Assembly: GCA_009792885.1 (NCBI GenBank)
Contig: WMCF01000003.1
Location: forward strand, 10,582,518-10,646,517
DNA: 64,000 nt
Reading direction: 5' to 3'
Source: Eremophila alpestris peregrina
Taxonomy: Eukaryota > Chordata > Aves > Passeriformes > Alaudidae
The notes under the pieces are model-generated. The model had not been told where the DNA came from. It saw only the letters and a list, made by a program, of their open reading frames with translations, and did not search any database. This document shows, piece after piece, positions 22,861-36,202 of the stretch. Position numbers and translations under genes: made by a program. The stretch's first letter is position 1. Each line of letters opens with the position of its first letter.

Positions 22861-24399
22861 TTAGCTGAATCCTTCCTTTTGTCTGTTTTCTTTTGTGTCC
22901 AAATAAACACTGTAAATAACATGGATATGAAGATTTGAAATATGCTCTTAGCTTTTCAATACCATGGAGGATGATTAATTGCATGGTTTAAACCATCTTT
23001 TCTTTGGAAAAAGCTGTAGGTGAAATGTAGGATGGGATCTTGCAATATTGACAGTCAAGTCACAGACAGAATCAGGTTACTGATTATATGCCATATATAC
23101 ACATTTAGTACCCTCTAATAGTAATATTCTTAATAGTTTTGAAGGAAGTGTATATAATAGAAATCTACTCACAATGTGAAATGTGTCATTTCCATCCAAA
23201 TGCAATGGAATAAGATATAATAGCTCTCTTCACTGTTTGATGAATCAAGTAGATTTTGAAATATTAAACCACATCTGTTTCTTGTTTAAGAAAACCAGAT
23301 TCAATACTACTATTGAACTACTGGGAAATTCCAGTCAGCTTGCTGTTATAGCATAGGTAATTCTTTCCTTTTTACATATAAGGTTACATTAGCACCAGAT
23401 CTTGAACTGAATTGTTATGAGACATTTTCCCACTTGTTTCTTGATCAAGGTCAAATTTGTGTAAGACAAATGCAGAACTTGCTCAGCTATGGTTTTTTTA
23501 CAGTTTTTCTTTCCTTAGTTTCTGATTCACATCCTGGAAATATGCCTCAAGTTTTGATTGAGTTACAAGGGAAACAGGCAGCCTTTTTGCATCCTTGGGT
23601 TAGTAAATCAATATATCAGCTCTCCTCTATAGAGGGACCATATAGAAAGAAATAATCTATAGGCATAGATATAATTATCCCAGTCCCTGCTGGTATCTGG
23701 AATCCTTAACCTTAATCAGCACATATGACAGGAGAATTTCAATGTTTTATTGTCTGCTTATCTCCTCTTGGCAATGGCAGTGAGTTTAGGCTTCAAACTA
23801 ATTTGTTTGGGTCTTGCAGCTGCCTTTGATACAATTATCCATGAAGCGTTACTGATACAGAGTTTTGTAAAGAGTGCCAGGATTAGACAAAATGGTGCTC
23901 TGTTCTTCCATTCTGAAAAGATGAGAACAACTGACCAGAGACACATCCACACTAACATTGATCTTTGGAGTGGAATGGCAATGCCACCATGAATTCATAC
24001 TTTTGGTATTAGTTAGACTAAGCTCATATTTTATTGGATTGATATTGGGAAAAGAATAACAGGGTAGAACATAAGTTCAACATACTAGAAACCTGTCTTC
24101 TGAACTGCCAGTGCTTCATGGGAGTGTCAGCTGTGGTGCCTTGTACCTTCATTTTCTATTCTGAGCCTATAATTCTGGCTTTGCTACGCAGCTGACTACA
24201 GACATAGAAGAGGAAGATGAGTAACACTGCACTACATTTAAAGCTTCAAAACAGTTTAGATTTGGAATTAATCTTGAATAGAAATACCTCTGTTTAATAT
24301 ACAGTAGCATTTGAGTTTTAGATTATTCAGCTCTAGAGAAAGAAAACTGCCAAATACAAATATGAATATTTACAGTTTTGGGGTAACAATGTATCTCCT

Positions 24400-24420
24400 A
24401 AAAAAAAAAAAAAAAAAAAA
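24400..24420. repeat. A21 homopolymer
   Basis: Twenty-one A without an upstream AATAAA within 30 bp. See the rejected retropseudogene idea; treated as simple sequence. Confidence 0.9.
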
Positions 24421-26113
24421 GACAGGAAATTTCCAACCAGACATGCTTTTATTACTTCAACTATTTGTCTCAGTTTGTACATTTTAGTCTTTTTTATTTT
24501 TGGTTAGCAGTGTATTGCTAAGGCTGGAGGAATGAGATGACAGAATGACTTAAAAAGAATGTTCATCAAGCGCAAGAAAAAGCAGTGTAACTGCTATATA
24601 TTGTAACTAGTTTTCAGGTAGTTCATGACTGCAACTTAATGTGGTGAGATTAATCTGCCCCTTCATGAATGCATTAGGTCTGGTTACCTTAGAGGTTGAT
24701 GCTGTTCTCCAGGCAGATGAGATAATTTGAAATATTAAAGTTAAAACATTCTGAGAAAACTGAAGAAACTAGAAGTGATAAAGTCAAAAGAATGTTAAAT
24801 GATGTTTGAAATGTTCTACAGCATTAAAACAGCAATACAGAATACAAAATTTCAGAAAAAATATCTTTAAAAATCTTTAGAACATTTTGTATTATAAAGA
24901 CATTTATCTGTATAATTTTACAGGATTCTTTTTTACACTCAGCTATTAAGCAGACTAGCAGCAGGATATTCTCTGCATGAGGTCTTTGTTTCCTAACTCA
25001 ATAATCTGATATTCAAATCATACCACATTTAAATACCTAGTTATTCAAACTTATTTTATTTGAAAGGGTGTGAAAGGAATATAGATGTAGGACAATTCTG
25101 AGTTTAAAGGAATTTAGAAGATCCTTTTAGAAGGCGTGGTTTTGAACATTTAACATAATAGTTGTTTACAGGTTGTAGAGAGAATAAACTTCCCAGCTCA
25201 GTAGTAGATAAAAAAAAAGGTCTTTCTGAGCTGATCTATGTCTGTATGAGTTTCTGAGACAAAAACTATATCTATATATATTAGAATTAAAGATTTGTGT
25301 TAACGAAAGAAAAAAATGTTATAAGTCAAAATTCATTATACAGTCTCTAAATTCCAAACTGGTTAAACAAATAATATTTTACTATGTTTGCTTTAAGTCT
25401 TTAATTGAATGGCTACATTCTTTCTGTCTTTGTTTTCTTTAACGTTCTGAGTCGATTATATCATCACTGGAATGATAGGCAGCAGTGCTATAGATCTTCA
25501 GAAAAGATGGAAAATTACTTGGCTGTTTGGTCCCAGTAGGAAAAAAGAACTCTTCAGGTCAATTCTGAGAACACCTTGCTTTTAAAGAAGAAAGGCATTG
25601 ATTAAAGAGAGACCAAATACTTTCATAACAATCCAGAAATACTGGGGATGGATTCAAAAGAGCTACCAGACAAACAGAGGAAACAAAGAAAACTACAGCT
25701 GGAACCTATTGGACTAACAGCAGGAGAAGGAAAACATGTAAGGAGAAAATAAAGCATTAAAAAGGAGAAACATAAAAGTGACTATGAAACTAGTAGAGGA
25801 TGCCAGAATATTTGACACTGAGGGGCAGGATCTGAAGAGACTTCTGAAAAGTTAGGCTTAACTCCCTTCCAAATATAAGTTTGTTATGGTAAGATATCTA
25901 AGAGGGATATCTAGGCAACTCCAAAATGAAAACGAACAAAAAACTCACAACAAAAACCAGGATAAAACTGAAAGATAGTGCTTTTAAGAGGTAAAGCTGG
26001 GGTATAAATTTTTAAGGTTTAATATAATTTCAGTGTAATTCTACTATGAAGTTTGTGCTTTTAGAAAAAAAAAGATATCTAGCCAGTTGTAATTAATTCT
26101 CTCTACCAATTTC

Positions 26114-26130
26114 TTTTTTTTTTTTTTTTT
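26114..26130. repeat. T17 homopolymer
   Basis: Seventeen T in unique DNA; no element recognised on either side. Confidence 0.9.
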
Positions 26131-26893
26131 GACTCTAAGAGTGTGCTTACATCCCTAAATCAAAAAGAAGGATTAAAAAGCATATGTACTTCAATATTTA
26201 ATTTCTACTTTACTCATCTACACAGGTTTTGCAGAGAATGATAAATAAATTATTTTGTCTATATACACTATGACAAGAAAAACTCTATTGCTGTAGGTTG
26301 TTTTCTTCTGGAATGTGACAGAATGCAGCAGTATATGGTGCTATGATTCCCTACCAATTTTGTAGACTTGACAAACCAATCCTAGTAGGATTGAGTAATA
26401 GCGTTTCAATTAAAAGTTATACTAAGAAATGTTATCATTTTTGTCTTTCCCATAATGTCTTGTAGGATGTGAACAAGAGCAAAGCATATATTATTAAGAA
26501 ACATTTCAAGGGATTTTGATATTCCACAATACGCATTCCAGTCCTGCACTTTAACTAACACAATTTGTTAGTCATTTGACTTCAAGTAGTCATCTGCAGT
26601 TAGGGCAACCACTTTTCTCATTATAGACAATTGCATTTCATTTCAACTGCATTTTATCTCAATTCAGTTGGCTACTCAAATACGATTTTCTAATTCACCT
26701 TTTATGGAATTAGGAATACTTCAATGTGTCAAAAGTCATAGGTCTTATCTGAAATAATTTCATTCTCAGATGCTTATGTGGAGAATTATTCCTTTTCACA
26801 AGAAAAATCTTTACAAGACTGAAAGAGGTCAGCAAGTCCCATTTTTCTTCATCCATTTTTTCTGAGTTCTTCACTCAATGCTTCATGTAACTG

Positions 26894-26909
26894 TCACACA
26901 CAGGTGTGA
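26894..26909. promoter_or_regulatory. T-box (Brachyury-type) palindrome candidate
   Basis: TCACACACAGGTGTGA has the same 16-bp spacing as the Brachyury palindrome TCACACCTAGGTGTGA and differs only at the two central-left bases. The right half-site AGGTGTGA is exact. It lies inside a longer inverted repeat, TGTCACAC...GTGTGACA (26892-26911). T-box factors act in mesoderm, heart and limb development. No gene is visible nearby, so any action would be distal. Confidence 0.45.
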
Positions 26910-28099
26910 CAAAGTGATTATCAAGGTTCGTTCTTTCTTTTCATTTCACAACTGTACTCATAACACAAACTTCATCAAACGTCAGACAGCTCTCTATGGA
27001 CTAAAAACTGAAAAGAAAGGCACCCAAAGCCTATGAAGAAATTCACGTCTATCACATTACTTCTGCCCCAAGGAACAGCTTCATTTTGTAGGTAATACTG
27101 GAGAAGAAATACTGTTTTATTGCAGTGTGTCTAAGTTTACAGGATCTTTATGTAAGCAGATACTGCCATCTTTCCTAATCAAATCCACCTCACTATCATC
27201 TTTTTTGACTCCTGTTTCTCTTTATTTCTTACACCTGACTCTGCATTAGCTGATATCATGCCTGGTGTCTAGGGCTGGTCTACATAATTCCTTGCTTTCC
27301 ACTATTCTGAATCTAAATTTTCCACTAAATTCTCTCTATGTCTCAGCAATCTCTGCCTAATTCTTCCAATGACTACTCAACATAAATATTGATTTCTTAG
27401 GAAAAAATATTTCTGTCTTTCCTATAATCTCTGCTCAGGTTGCTACTGAACAAAGAGTCAGGACAAGCTTGTATGTTACTGTTGTCATTATTAGCCTTCA
27501 TTTTGGAGGTTCTTCTGATGCAGTCTTGCACCAATTAGAAATTAAATGCATGTAGAATGATTGAAACAAGTAGAGATTGAAGCTCTGGGTTAAACAATCA
27601 AGCAATTACAGCTATCTTCAATTTCAAGACTTTGAAGATAGTGAAGACACTAAAGTAGCTCTGAATAGCAATTTTTTTTTTACTCAAAGTGGTTTTGAAG
27701 AGGTGGTTTCCTTACAGGGTCTGTTGACACCAGGCAAGTGATTTTCTTATCAGCTGTGACATGGGAGTCACATAGGCGTATCAGTGATGAAATTATAAGA
27801 ACTGTAGCTAACCTCTAAAAATATTAGCAACTTCCCTATAAAACAGCCAACAGGAAATTATGACATCTACTCTAAGTCTCAAGATGGACTTTTCCCTGCA
27901 AAAACACTCCTGGCCTCTTACCACATGAAAGATGTGAGGGATATGAGCTTCCTCTTTGACCAGTTCTGCTTCATTCACTAACTGCTCATGGGGGAGCTTG
28001 TAAGTGAAATAGCTATTAAAAAGTAGAGAGAAAATTTATTTTCAGGAAGAAAGTGAAAAAGAAAACAGACAAAAAATCCAAACAAATATTAACTGTTTG

Positions 28100-28107
28100 A
28101 TTTGCAT
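28100..28107 (+). promoter_or_regulatory. POU octamer ATTTGCAT
   Basis: Exact octamer in unique AT-rich DNA. An 8-bp motif is expected by chance about once per window of this size and composition, so it is weak on its own. Confidence 0.2.
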
Positions 28108-29300
28108 AAAAGCATAGTTTGCAATATACTCAGTAAGCTATACTGCAATAAAAAGCAGCTGACACTATTATGGGACAATATATTTTGTAGGAGAACAGAC
28201 TTTTCCATGTCAAAATGTATAGCGGTAAGCAAATCAAATAAACCCCCTTAAATCCATACAAACAGCAGCAAAAGATCTGTCTTCTCAGGCAGTACTTTCA
28301 TGTTTATTTCAGTAACACACTTCACTATTTGCTCAGAGATACTGGTGGTTATGAATGTTTTAAAGCCAGTTTACTTGCTACAGCTTAATTCCATGTTAAG
28401 AAAGGTGCACAGTCGTGATTACAGCTGTTTCTTCTCTTATCACTAACTTGCATCTTTATAACTCAACCTCGTAAGAAAATGTCGACTTCCTTTTTCTTAA
28501 TATTCAGAGTTTTTAAAGTTCTTTTTGAGATTGGTAGTTGCATTCTAACAGATGCAACTGTATATTTGAGATCTGAAAAGATGCATGGTTTTCCAGGCTG
28601 AATAGATTAAATTGAATCAATTTTTTAAAAAAAATTATTTACAGATTATAAAACATTAATTTTAAAATTAGTCATCTATGAGATGGAATATTTCTTACTT
28701 CACATGATTTAACTGCAAAACCAGGAAAAAATAAATACTTCAAACATAGTACATTCCTTTGCTCTGTTCTCTAAGTGTTAGCCATAACTGAAATTGTGGA
28801 AGAAAATTACGTAGACAGCAAAGTCAGGAGTTCTGGAAAAGAAGATAATATGAGTTTGTATCTGTGCAAGTTAAAGATGCTGAGTAAAGATTAACAAACA
28901 TCTTATCTACCTTGCTGCTTACTCATTGTTTTTTTTTTTTCACCATTAGTCTACTTAGCTATTAGGCAAAATGTCACGTTTAAACTGAGTGACAAAAACC
29001 CAATTTCCTATATTAATTTCAGTATTTCTAACCTGCCAGGTTTAAGGGTTACAGACTCATAGACACTCCTCAGAAGAACATTATTTTTCCCTTCTTATCT
29101 GGAGAAAAGGGAAATGTCTCTCTCAGTTTTCATATTTCCAGGTTTTCAAAGATCTCTGCTCATTTTGAGATAATCTAAAAACACGTTGAAGGTATCCATC
29201 TTTGCTGAGTTTTTGATTAATCTGGAGGATACAGTCTTACAGCTGCTGCTCCTTTATAGAGCCTGTCATTTCTTTCCTTAGACCAAGTCTGTACCAAAGA

Positions 29301-29524
29301 AATTGTATTGTGCATTGTTTTTCCCTTATTATTAGTATTATTATTATTGTTATTATTTACTGTTATTATTGTATCTAACTTTATTGTCAGTTATTAAACT
29401 ATTCTTATCTCAAAATGCAATTTTTACTTTGATTCTCCTTCCCATTCCACTGTGGGAGGGTGAAGAGAGAGGGAGTTGATCTACTGCATGATGTTTCATC
29501 TCCAGCTGGGCTTGAACCACAACA
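29301..29524 (+). mobile_element. 3' part of an ERVL-like LTR
   Basis: From AATTGTATTGTGCATTG the sequence runs through a (TTA)n-rich stretch, ATTAAA (29393-29398), CTATTCTTATCTCAAA, GATTCTCCTTCCCATTCCAC, GGGAGGGTGAAGAGAGAGGGAG and the terminal GCTGGGCTTGAACCACAACA. This order is that of the 3' half of the abundant avian ERVL LTR type, including the TTATTATT tract that is an internal part of that LTR. The 5' half of the LTR is missing. It is in the same orientation as the ERVL-like LTR at 9.5 kb but of a subtype retaining the TTA tract. Confidence 0.78.
29328..29375. repeat. TTA-rich tract inside the ERVL-like LTR
   Basis: Interrupted ATT/TTA trinucleotide repeats; family knowledge places such a tract upstream of the ATTAAA signal in this LTR type. 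Confidence 0.75.
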
Positions 29525-32500
29525 GTGGCCAAAGGAAATCAGCTTGTGAGACAATGGTTTGCCTACAGCTGCTCATGGGAGTGCACTTCACCTATGTCAG
29601 TCATCTACTAGGCAGCCAAAGTTGGCAAACTGTCTCAGTGTTAGCTTTAAAGAAACTTCTTTCGAATTATAAAATTTGGTCCAACTGATAAAGATGAGAG
29701 CCACCTGTAAAGAGTGAACAGCAGACTGAGAGTTGTAGCAATGTAACAGCAAAAAAAAAATTCAGTATAGAAAATCATAAAATCAGAAGAAACCAGTTAA
29801 TCTGTAAAGGAGAAGGATCTGAATTCATAACAAAAGACATAAAACCTTGGGATTATGATGCATTTTTCCATGAAAATAAAGTCTCTGTACTTGGTAGTGG
29901 ACCGAAAATATACTCAAACATTTGAAAATATTAGGAAATAAAAGGAGAGAAATAAAAATATTGAAATCACTGTGCAAATCTGTGTTTTTCCCAAACACTG
30001 AATACAATTTGCAGGATTGGTCGTTTTATCCCTAAAATGTACTCAATAGAACTGAGAAGGATTCAGAGAAAGATGAAAGTAGGAGAATATAAGATCCTAC
30101 ACAGAAAAACATTCTCTGCAGCCTGGATAGGACACCACATAAAGAAAGTGCCTAAAAAAATGGTCATGGAGAGTATTAACAGGAAATTATGTTTCTCTGT
30201 CTCTCCTATTACAAAAATAAGAGATTATTACACTGACATAGTAAAAGCCAAGCTCAAACCAAATAAACCAACTCAGTTCTTAATAGATTAAGGACAAATA
30301 ACAGACCTTTTGAATTTCTAATCATCAGTTACTGTGCACGTAAAAATATAAAGAAAAGCGATACAAAGAAGTTAAAGAAGTCACATTAGGTTAGGAAATC
30401 CACAAAGTGCAATTTAGTTGATGACAGGTGAGCTCGTGGCCACTGCCTAAGACAAAACTCTTGGCCTGAGCCTGTGTGGCTTTCTTACAGAAATTCTGCA
30501 GAACCACACCTACCTACCAAGTTTATGCATTTACCACAGGTCTGGTTTAGTCACTTTGAGCCTCCATCTTCCAAAGATGCAATTCTTCCCACTGTACATT
30601 CCTACATAGACTTGTTTCATCAATACAGGGGATGGAATCTGTGTACTATATGAAACACTCAAAACACTGAAGTGAAAAGTAAAATGTCTGAGTAAAATTT
30701 TCATTTTAACTGTTTATCAAGCTAGAATACTATTCCTCAGTTGCATCAGTACACAATAAAAACGTCAAGCATTAAATACAATGTAATCCTGATAAATTGG
30801 AATATCTAAGAACCTCTAGATACCAACTTCATGCTGGACCTCTGAATTTTGGACTATAGATCTCAAGACATTGAAGACTTTTAATATCATTTAATATTGT
30901 TGCTCTTTAGCAGATTCCTAGCATTAAGTTTTCTTAGGACTAAAAAACTATGTGATTATCCTGCTTTCATGGATCTACACTACAGAGTCACCAACCATTG
31001 ACAGCATTCCATCAATCTCACTGGAAGTTTCTCAGTCTTCCATTCACTGCTGGTTTCTGAGACAACCATCCCTCACACTTTTTGATTTCTTTCCAAAGGC
31101 TTGCTCTTCTATCCTGGATGAATGATAGGAAAGACAATTTTCCTGTGTTTTTGAACCAAGAGTTTCCACTACACCTCATAATTTTCTGTCTAGTGTACAC
31201 CAAAGTACACACTGCATATTCTCTGATATACGCTGGTCTATTTAAAGGAAAAAAAAATTTAATGTAAGCACATAAAGGAGAATTTTCTTTCAATTTAAAA
31301 TTAATAAATAAATATATTTTGATAAATTTTTCTATGTATACAAGTGGGAAATATGACTTTATGGATATTATTGAAGAATAATCTACTCTGCATACTTGTG
31401 ACTATTTGCCCAGCAGTACTTCAGACTGACGTCCTCATCAGTGATGATGATTGATATTGCTGAAAAAAAGGTGGATGTTTTCAATATTCCTTGTTTCTTT
31501 CTCTTAAATGAAAGATTTTTGAGAGCTTCAGCTTGTCACAGAAATTCATCTGGAATAGTCTATGTACGGGTGTAACTCTGAGAGCTATATTCTTTAAAAA
31601 GTACATGGACAGGAGTTGAATGGAAAATGCTGGGGATCCATCTCAAAATTATCCATAGCAAGTTTTAAATTAAAACATACTTAAACCTGAGTCTTTTCTA
31701 TGACACTGTTCATTTACTTGCACAAAAAAAGTTGCTAATTCTCAAGTGAATAGGCAAATGCTTTTTTAGACTGTCAGTGTTGCTCATCGTAGATGCTGAG
31801 GGCTGTAATGCCCTTCTGAAACTGCTCATCAGCAAATCTTCAGCAAAATATATGTGTCTATGCTTATTCTTTCCATAGTCCTTGGAACTGAGAAAAGAAT
31901 TCTGGACTCATTCCACAACAGAGAAAAATTTCTTCACTTTTACACATTTTCCATTTTTATTCATTTCATATGATATATTAAAATTATCTTTCTGAAACCA
32001 TTTTTCAGTAGAAAGGGATTATTTTTATATGAAAAATGCAAACAATCTTGCCCAATTTATTTTTAATAGAGAAGACTAAGAAAAACTTGAAGCTCTACAG
32101 GCAGTTTCATGTGAATGAGAGATCAATCTGCTTTCAAGCAAAGAAAATTGCTAGGTGTTTTTGTACTTTTTCTTTTTTATTTCCCCTTCAGATCTATATA
32201 ACATGAGGGGATTCTTAAAGCCTTCTGAGAGATTTTTGTTTCCAAGCCCAGGGACTTTATCAAGAGAAGGAAATGTATATTTTCTTTTCCTCTGGATTAT
32301 GAGATATCAACAGTCCTGGTCAAAACTCGTTATCCAGTCTTGAACTCTATTTGTATTAGAGTTACCAAATGTTTATGATCTTTAATTATTATGACATATG
32401 TTAAGAATATAACATATTCAAAAGTATTTATGCTAACAAATTAATGTTGTGAGGAAAAATTACTGAAATTCTGAAAAGGACACTTGAGATTTATTCCATT

Positions 32501-35500
32501 TGGTGTGGACAATTCTATACAGAATATATATAAGAATTCCAGTGTTAAATACCGCCAGTGCTAATGATGAAAAGAAATCGAGAAGAATGTTATGATCTAA
32601 TATAAAAGAAATACTGCAGGAGAAAATTACTTGCTGAGGTTATGTTTAACAGCCATAAAACAGAATATTTAAAAACAAGAATATTAAAAAAACCTGGATA
32701 ATATGATGAATTGATGGCACACTAACTAAATGACCTAGGCAAACTAGAAAAACAATTACCTTCTAATAAAAGAAAGTGAGATTTTTTTTTCTCTGATTTT
32801 AAGTTAGTTTTAAAGACAGAACAAATTAGAATTATGGTTTCATATTTTATCTTTCTTAGGGCAAACCCCACCCTCCAAAAATGTAAAGTACTGACAAGGA
32901 GGATGGAGGTGAGGGAATACATAAATGAACTAATAAGATAGTAATAATTATTTTCTCAGAATCCAGATTGGGTGTTTTATTCTGTATTCATGGTGTTGAT
33001 TTCTTCTTCTTTTCCTTTCATTTCTGGATAAATAATACCTAACAATTTGAAACAGTCTTTTAGCAACACAACAAGAAGTCCTTTCCACAGCTTCACTTTT
33101 ATGGGTGTTTTTTGGGGTTTTTTTTAACCAAAACATTTAAAAAATAATATTTAAGAGGATTCACCACAGTTAAATGCATCGACAAATTGTGTACCTCTTT
33201 AGATTTAACCCAAATGTTTCAACAGATGCTGCTCTTCCAGTCTCAATGGGGAGCAGATTCCACAATCAGGGAGTATAATTACAGAGAGCTGTAGCTCCTG
33301 CTGTCTCAAAGTTACACTTAGGGCATGCTGAATTGCCTGCCAGTTTCTGTCTTCAATGGCTGACTGAGGCCTTTGGTAATAAAAGATCAGTCAAGAGTAC
33401 ATTATGATACTTCACAAAATGCTAACAGCTTTGGAGAATTTATAATATGGAGAGACATATGCCAGCTTTGTACACTGCTGAACAGTTAAAACCAACCACA
33501 ACAAGAGTAGGAAATGAATATGATATGAGTTTGTAACAGGAAAAGTGTGTATTTGTCATCCCACAAGTAAGGTAATACATCTGCTATAAAGCATAAAGTG
33601 ACAAACAATGGAAAACAGTGGTTTTAATCCAACAGTTTTTGTTGGGCCTTGATTGTAACTAGAAAGAGTCTTCAGTTACAAACGGGATGCCAAGGAATAT
33701 TCTTCTTCCATGTGTGATATTATATTAAAAACAAACAAAAAAAGGAAATACAAAATTCTGTAGTGAGAGTTTCTTTTTTGTATTACTTTTCTTCAGAAAA
33801 ATGTAATTTTTTTACTGTAGGAAAAATTAAAGTAGGTGAGGTAGAATGAGTCTGAAGTGAATCAAAGAAATGAATAACTCTTTCTGGTTAGAGACCATAT
33901 GACGTTCTTGTCTTTTTGCTGCACTCAGACATTGAGACTTAGTAGTTAACTGCAACAATTCAGAAGAATCACTCACGTTAAAGTAAGACAAAATGGAGGC
34001 AGTAAATTTTGAATTAGAATCATTAGAAATCAGAAATTTTGTAAGTTTTGTTTTTTTTTTTTGGAAACGCATCCTCTGTTTACAACCTCAAATTCACAAT
34101 TCTTTTTTCCAAAGACAAAAATTTTCAACTATAAATGTACAGAACAATTTGTCAAGAGTGAGTGGTAATGCATGGAATTGGGAGAACAGATACTTACTTC
34201 ACAAAAGCCAGATGACAAGAAACCAAATGATAATGATGAGGTTCATTAATGTTAAAAACATTTTCAAATTTCAGTACACTTCAGCCACAACTGACAATTT
34301 TTTCTATTTTGTATTCACCTTAGCTAAATTACAGAATTTAATCTCATTTGATCCAGAGACAGAACAAATCATTGAGTAACATCTTCTCAAGAAATTATTT
34401 ACAGTATGAATCAAAATTTTACTAATATGTGAATAATTTGAATAAGGAAAATTTATATGGGATTAATAATTATGTTCCATTTGGATTCACTTTTTCCATT
34501 CTTCAACTAATTGACTTTATTTCTTGTCACTTCCTTCCTTGTAAAGAAGGTTTTGTGATTTAAAGCACTAAATAATGTCTTGGATCCCAAAGAACTCTCA
34601 GCCTGACAAACACAATTATTTAATAATTATTTAATAAGAGACTTTGATTCTCTCAGAGGAAATTGGATGGTAGCATTGAGCAGACCTAACAAAAGGCAGA
34701 GGTATATTTGCTAAGTACATAGTCACCTTTTGTTTTAAAGCTTTCCACTCATCTTCAGATTCTTCACTGACATAAAATTTTCTTCTCACTCATTTTCACT
34801 GTTGGAATAGGTGAATAAAATGTTTTCCAGGATGCATTGGCCAGTGCTATGTGGTGAGATCCTTGCATAGAAAGTCCCCCTACAAAGACCCTGAAAGCAG
34901 CAAAATGCAGAACAATTTCACTGTGAAGATTAGCCCTCTCCTTGCAAATCCCTCTGAATTCTCAGGAATGAATAAGTCATTTACCAAAATTTTAGATTCT
35001 TCTCAAATTTCTCCCTAGTGCAAAAATACATACAAAATTTGGGCTGGCTGTTCACTTGAGGGCACAAAGCTGTCACATTTGCTGAGACCATTCCCTAGGT
35101 GCATTCACAGATGGTGACTACTCTATCACAGACACCTGCTGCAAAGTAGGCTGTTGCAACAAATAAACATCACTGGAAGAGAAAAAAACATGGTAAAATT
35201 GCTGGTTTTACTATCCTCGCATCCTACATTAAACAAAAAAATCAAGTCTTCTAGGTAAATCAGTTTCATGTGCTTTGCAGCCAGTCACAAGAAGAAAAAT
35301 TATTCTTCCAATTATTCAAGTGATACATTTTAGCTACGTAAGTTGCATACTTGTGAATTGAGTAAAATACATTTAAACTCACTAATTTTGCAGTTTCAAA
35401 ATTTCCTGAACTATCAAATTATCCTGCATTTTTCAAAGCCCTGAATATTTGGGAATTAATGTTTTGGAGGTTTGATTTGGCTCTTGGTTTTGTTTTGTTT

Positions 35501-36077
35501 GTTTTGTTTGTTTTGTTATATGAGGTGATTTTTTTTTTATTTTTTAATCAATTAATCAGGAGTGGAAAATGGGACTCTACCTATATCTTAATGCCATCCA
35601 ACCAATGCTGTGTTACACATTGTAGGTTTTTTTATCAATACTATGTGGATGTATGCAAGCAATCACATGAATTTTCCATCTTTTCCATAAACATTAATGG
35701 GAAAAAAACCCTCTTTTATGGCTTTTAATGCTTTAAAGGACTAAAATTCCTGTTTTAATATATGAAGGTTAGGAGCACGTTTACATGTGTGTGCATGTTC
35801 ATGTATATAATTTCATAGAGAACCTCAATCAATAAAAAATTGTAAATGGTTTTCTGTCTATCCTTGCTCAATAACAATTCAAATTTGTTTAGCTCTTCTA
35901 GATGGAAAATAAGATTATACCAGCTAGCTTCAGCTGCTTAAATGCAGTATAAACATGTATATGTCAGGTCAGTTAAAGGGAAATCCTGTCATTTACCCCT
36001 TCCTCATAAAGTCTTCCTGTTAAGGAATGTAAAAGCCAAGTTGAAGTAGTAACTGAATTTATGGTGTGAGGAAGCTG
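29525..36077. other. Unique AT-rich DNA, no gene seen
   Basis: No gene supported. A possible ancient amniote repeat lies at about 33195-33400 and a (TGTTT)n tract at 35487-35517. The 128-codon plus-strand frame at 33993-34379 is Asn/Phe/Ile-rich with no recognisable domain and is read as chance in AT-rich DNA. Confidence 0.5.
35487..35517. repeat. TTTTG-type simple repeat
   Basis: About six units of TTTTG/TTTG (GGTTTTGTTTTGTTTG...). No gene associated. Confidence 0.85.
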
Positions 36078-36171
36078 TTTTAGGTGGCCATGCTTGGAGC
36101 AGTGGCATTAGAATAGGTGATCTCTAGAGGTGTCTTCAACCCTCAGCTATCCTGTGTATCTGTGATACAGT
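36078..36171 (+). mobile_element. CR1 LINE 3'-end fragment
   Basis: The sequence TTTTAGGTGGCCATGCTTGGAGCAG, then AGGTGATCTCTAGAGGTGTCTTC and ATCCTGTGTATCTGTGAT matches the sense-strand 3' untranslated end of CR1, including a decayed version of the terminal ATTCTGTGAT-type repeat. The element is 5'-truncated. Its 3' end abuts, after about 30 bp, a CR1 fragment in the opposite orientation. Confidence 0.82.
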
Positions 36172-36202
36172 GCTTTCAGTGCAGAGGTCTGATTGCTAGG
36201 AT

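Larger units (their letters stand above)
22870..29300. other. Unique AT-rich DNA, no gene seen
   Basis: No gene supported. Homopolymers lie at 24400-24420 (A21) and 26114-26130 (T17). A T-box-like palindrome is at 26894-26909 and an octamer at 28100-28107. Frames in this stretch are short and overlapping. Confidence 0.55.

Noticed and set aside
22535..22984. 149-codon minus-strand frame, the longest in the window, as a gene
   Set aside because: It has no recognisable domain, its composition follows local GC content, and the alternative frames here are also open. It is better explained as a GC-richer noncoding block.
23727..24440. Processed pseudogene ending in the A21 run at 24400
   Set aside because: GACAGGA occurs near 23728 and again just after the poly(A), hinting at a target duplication. 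The repeats are imperfect, there is no polyadenylation signal before the A-run and no recognisable protein. Poly(A)-tailed retroposition is rare in birds.
29328..29375. Independent (TTA)n microsatellite
   Set aside because: The tract sits at the position where this type of avian ERVL LTR normally carries TTA-rich sequence, so it is described as part of the LTR.
33993..34379. 128-codon plus-strand frame as a gene
   Set aside because: It is Asn/Phe/Ile-rich low-information content with a homopolymer T run inside and no domain.
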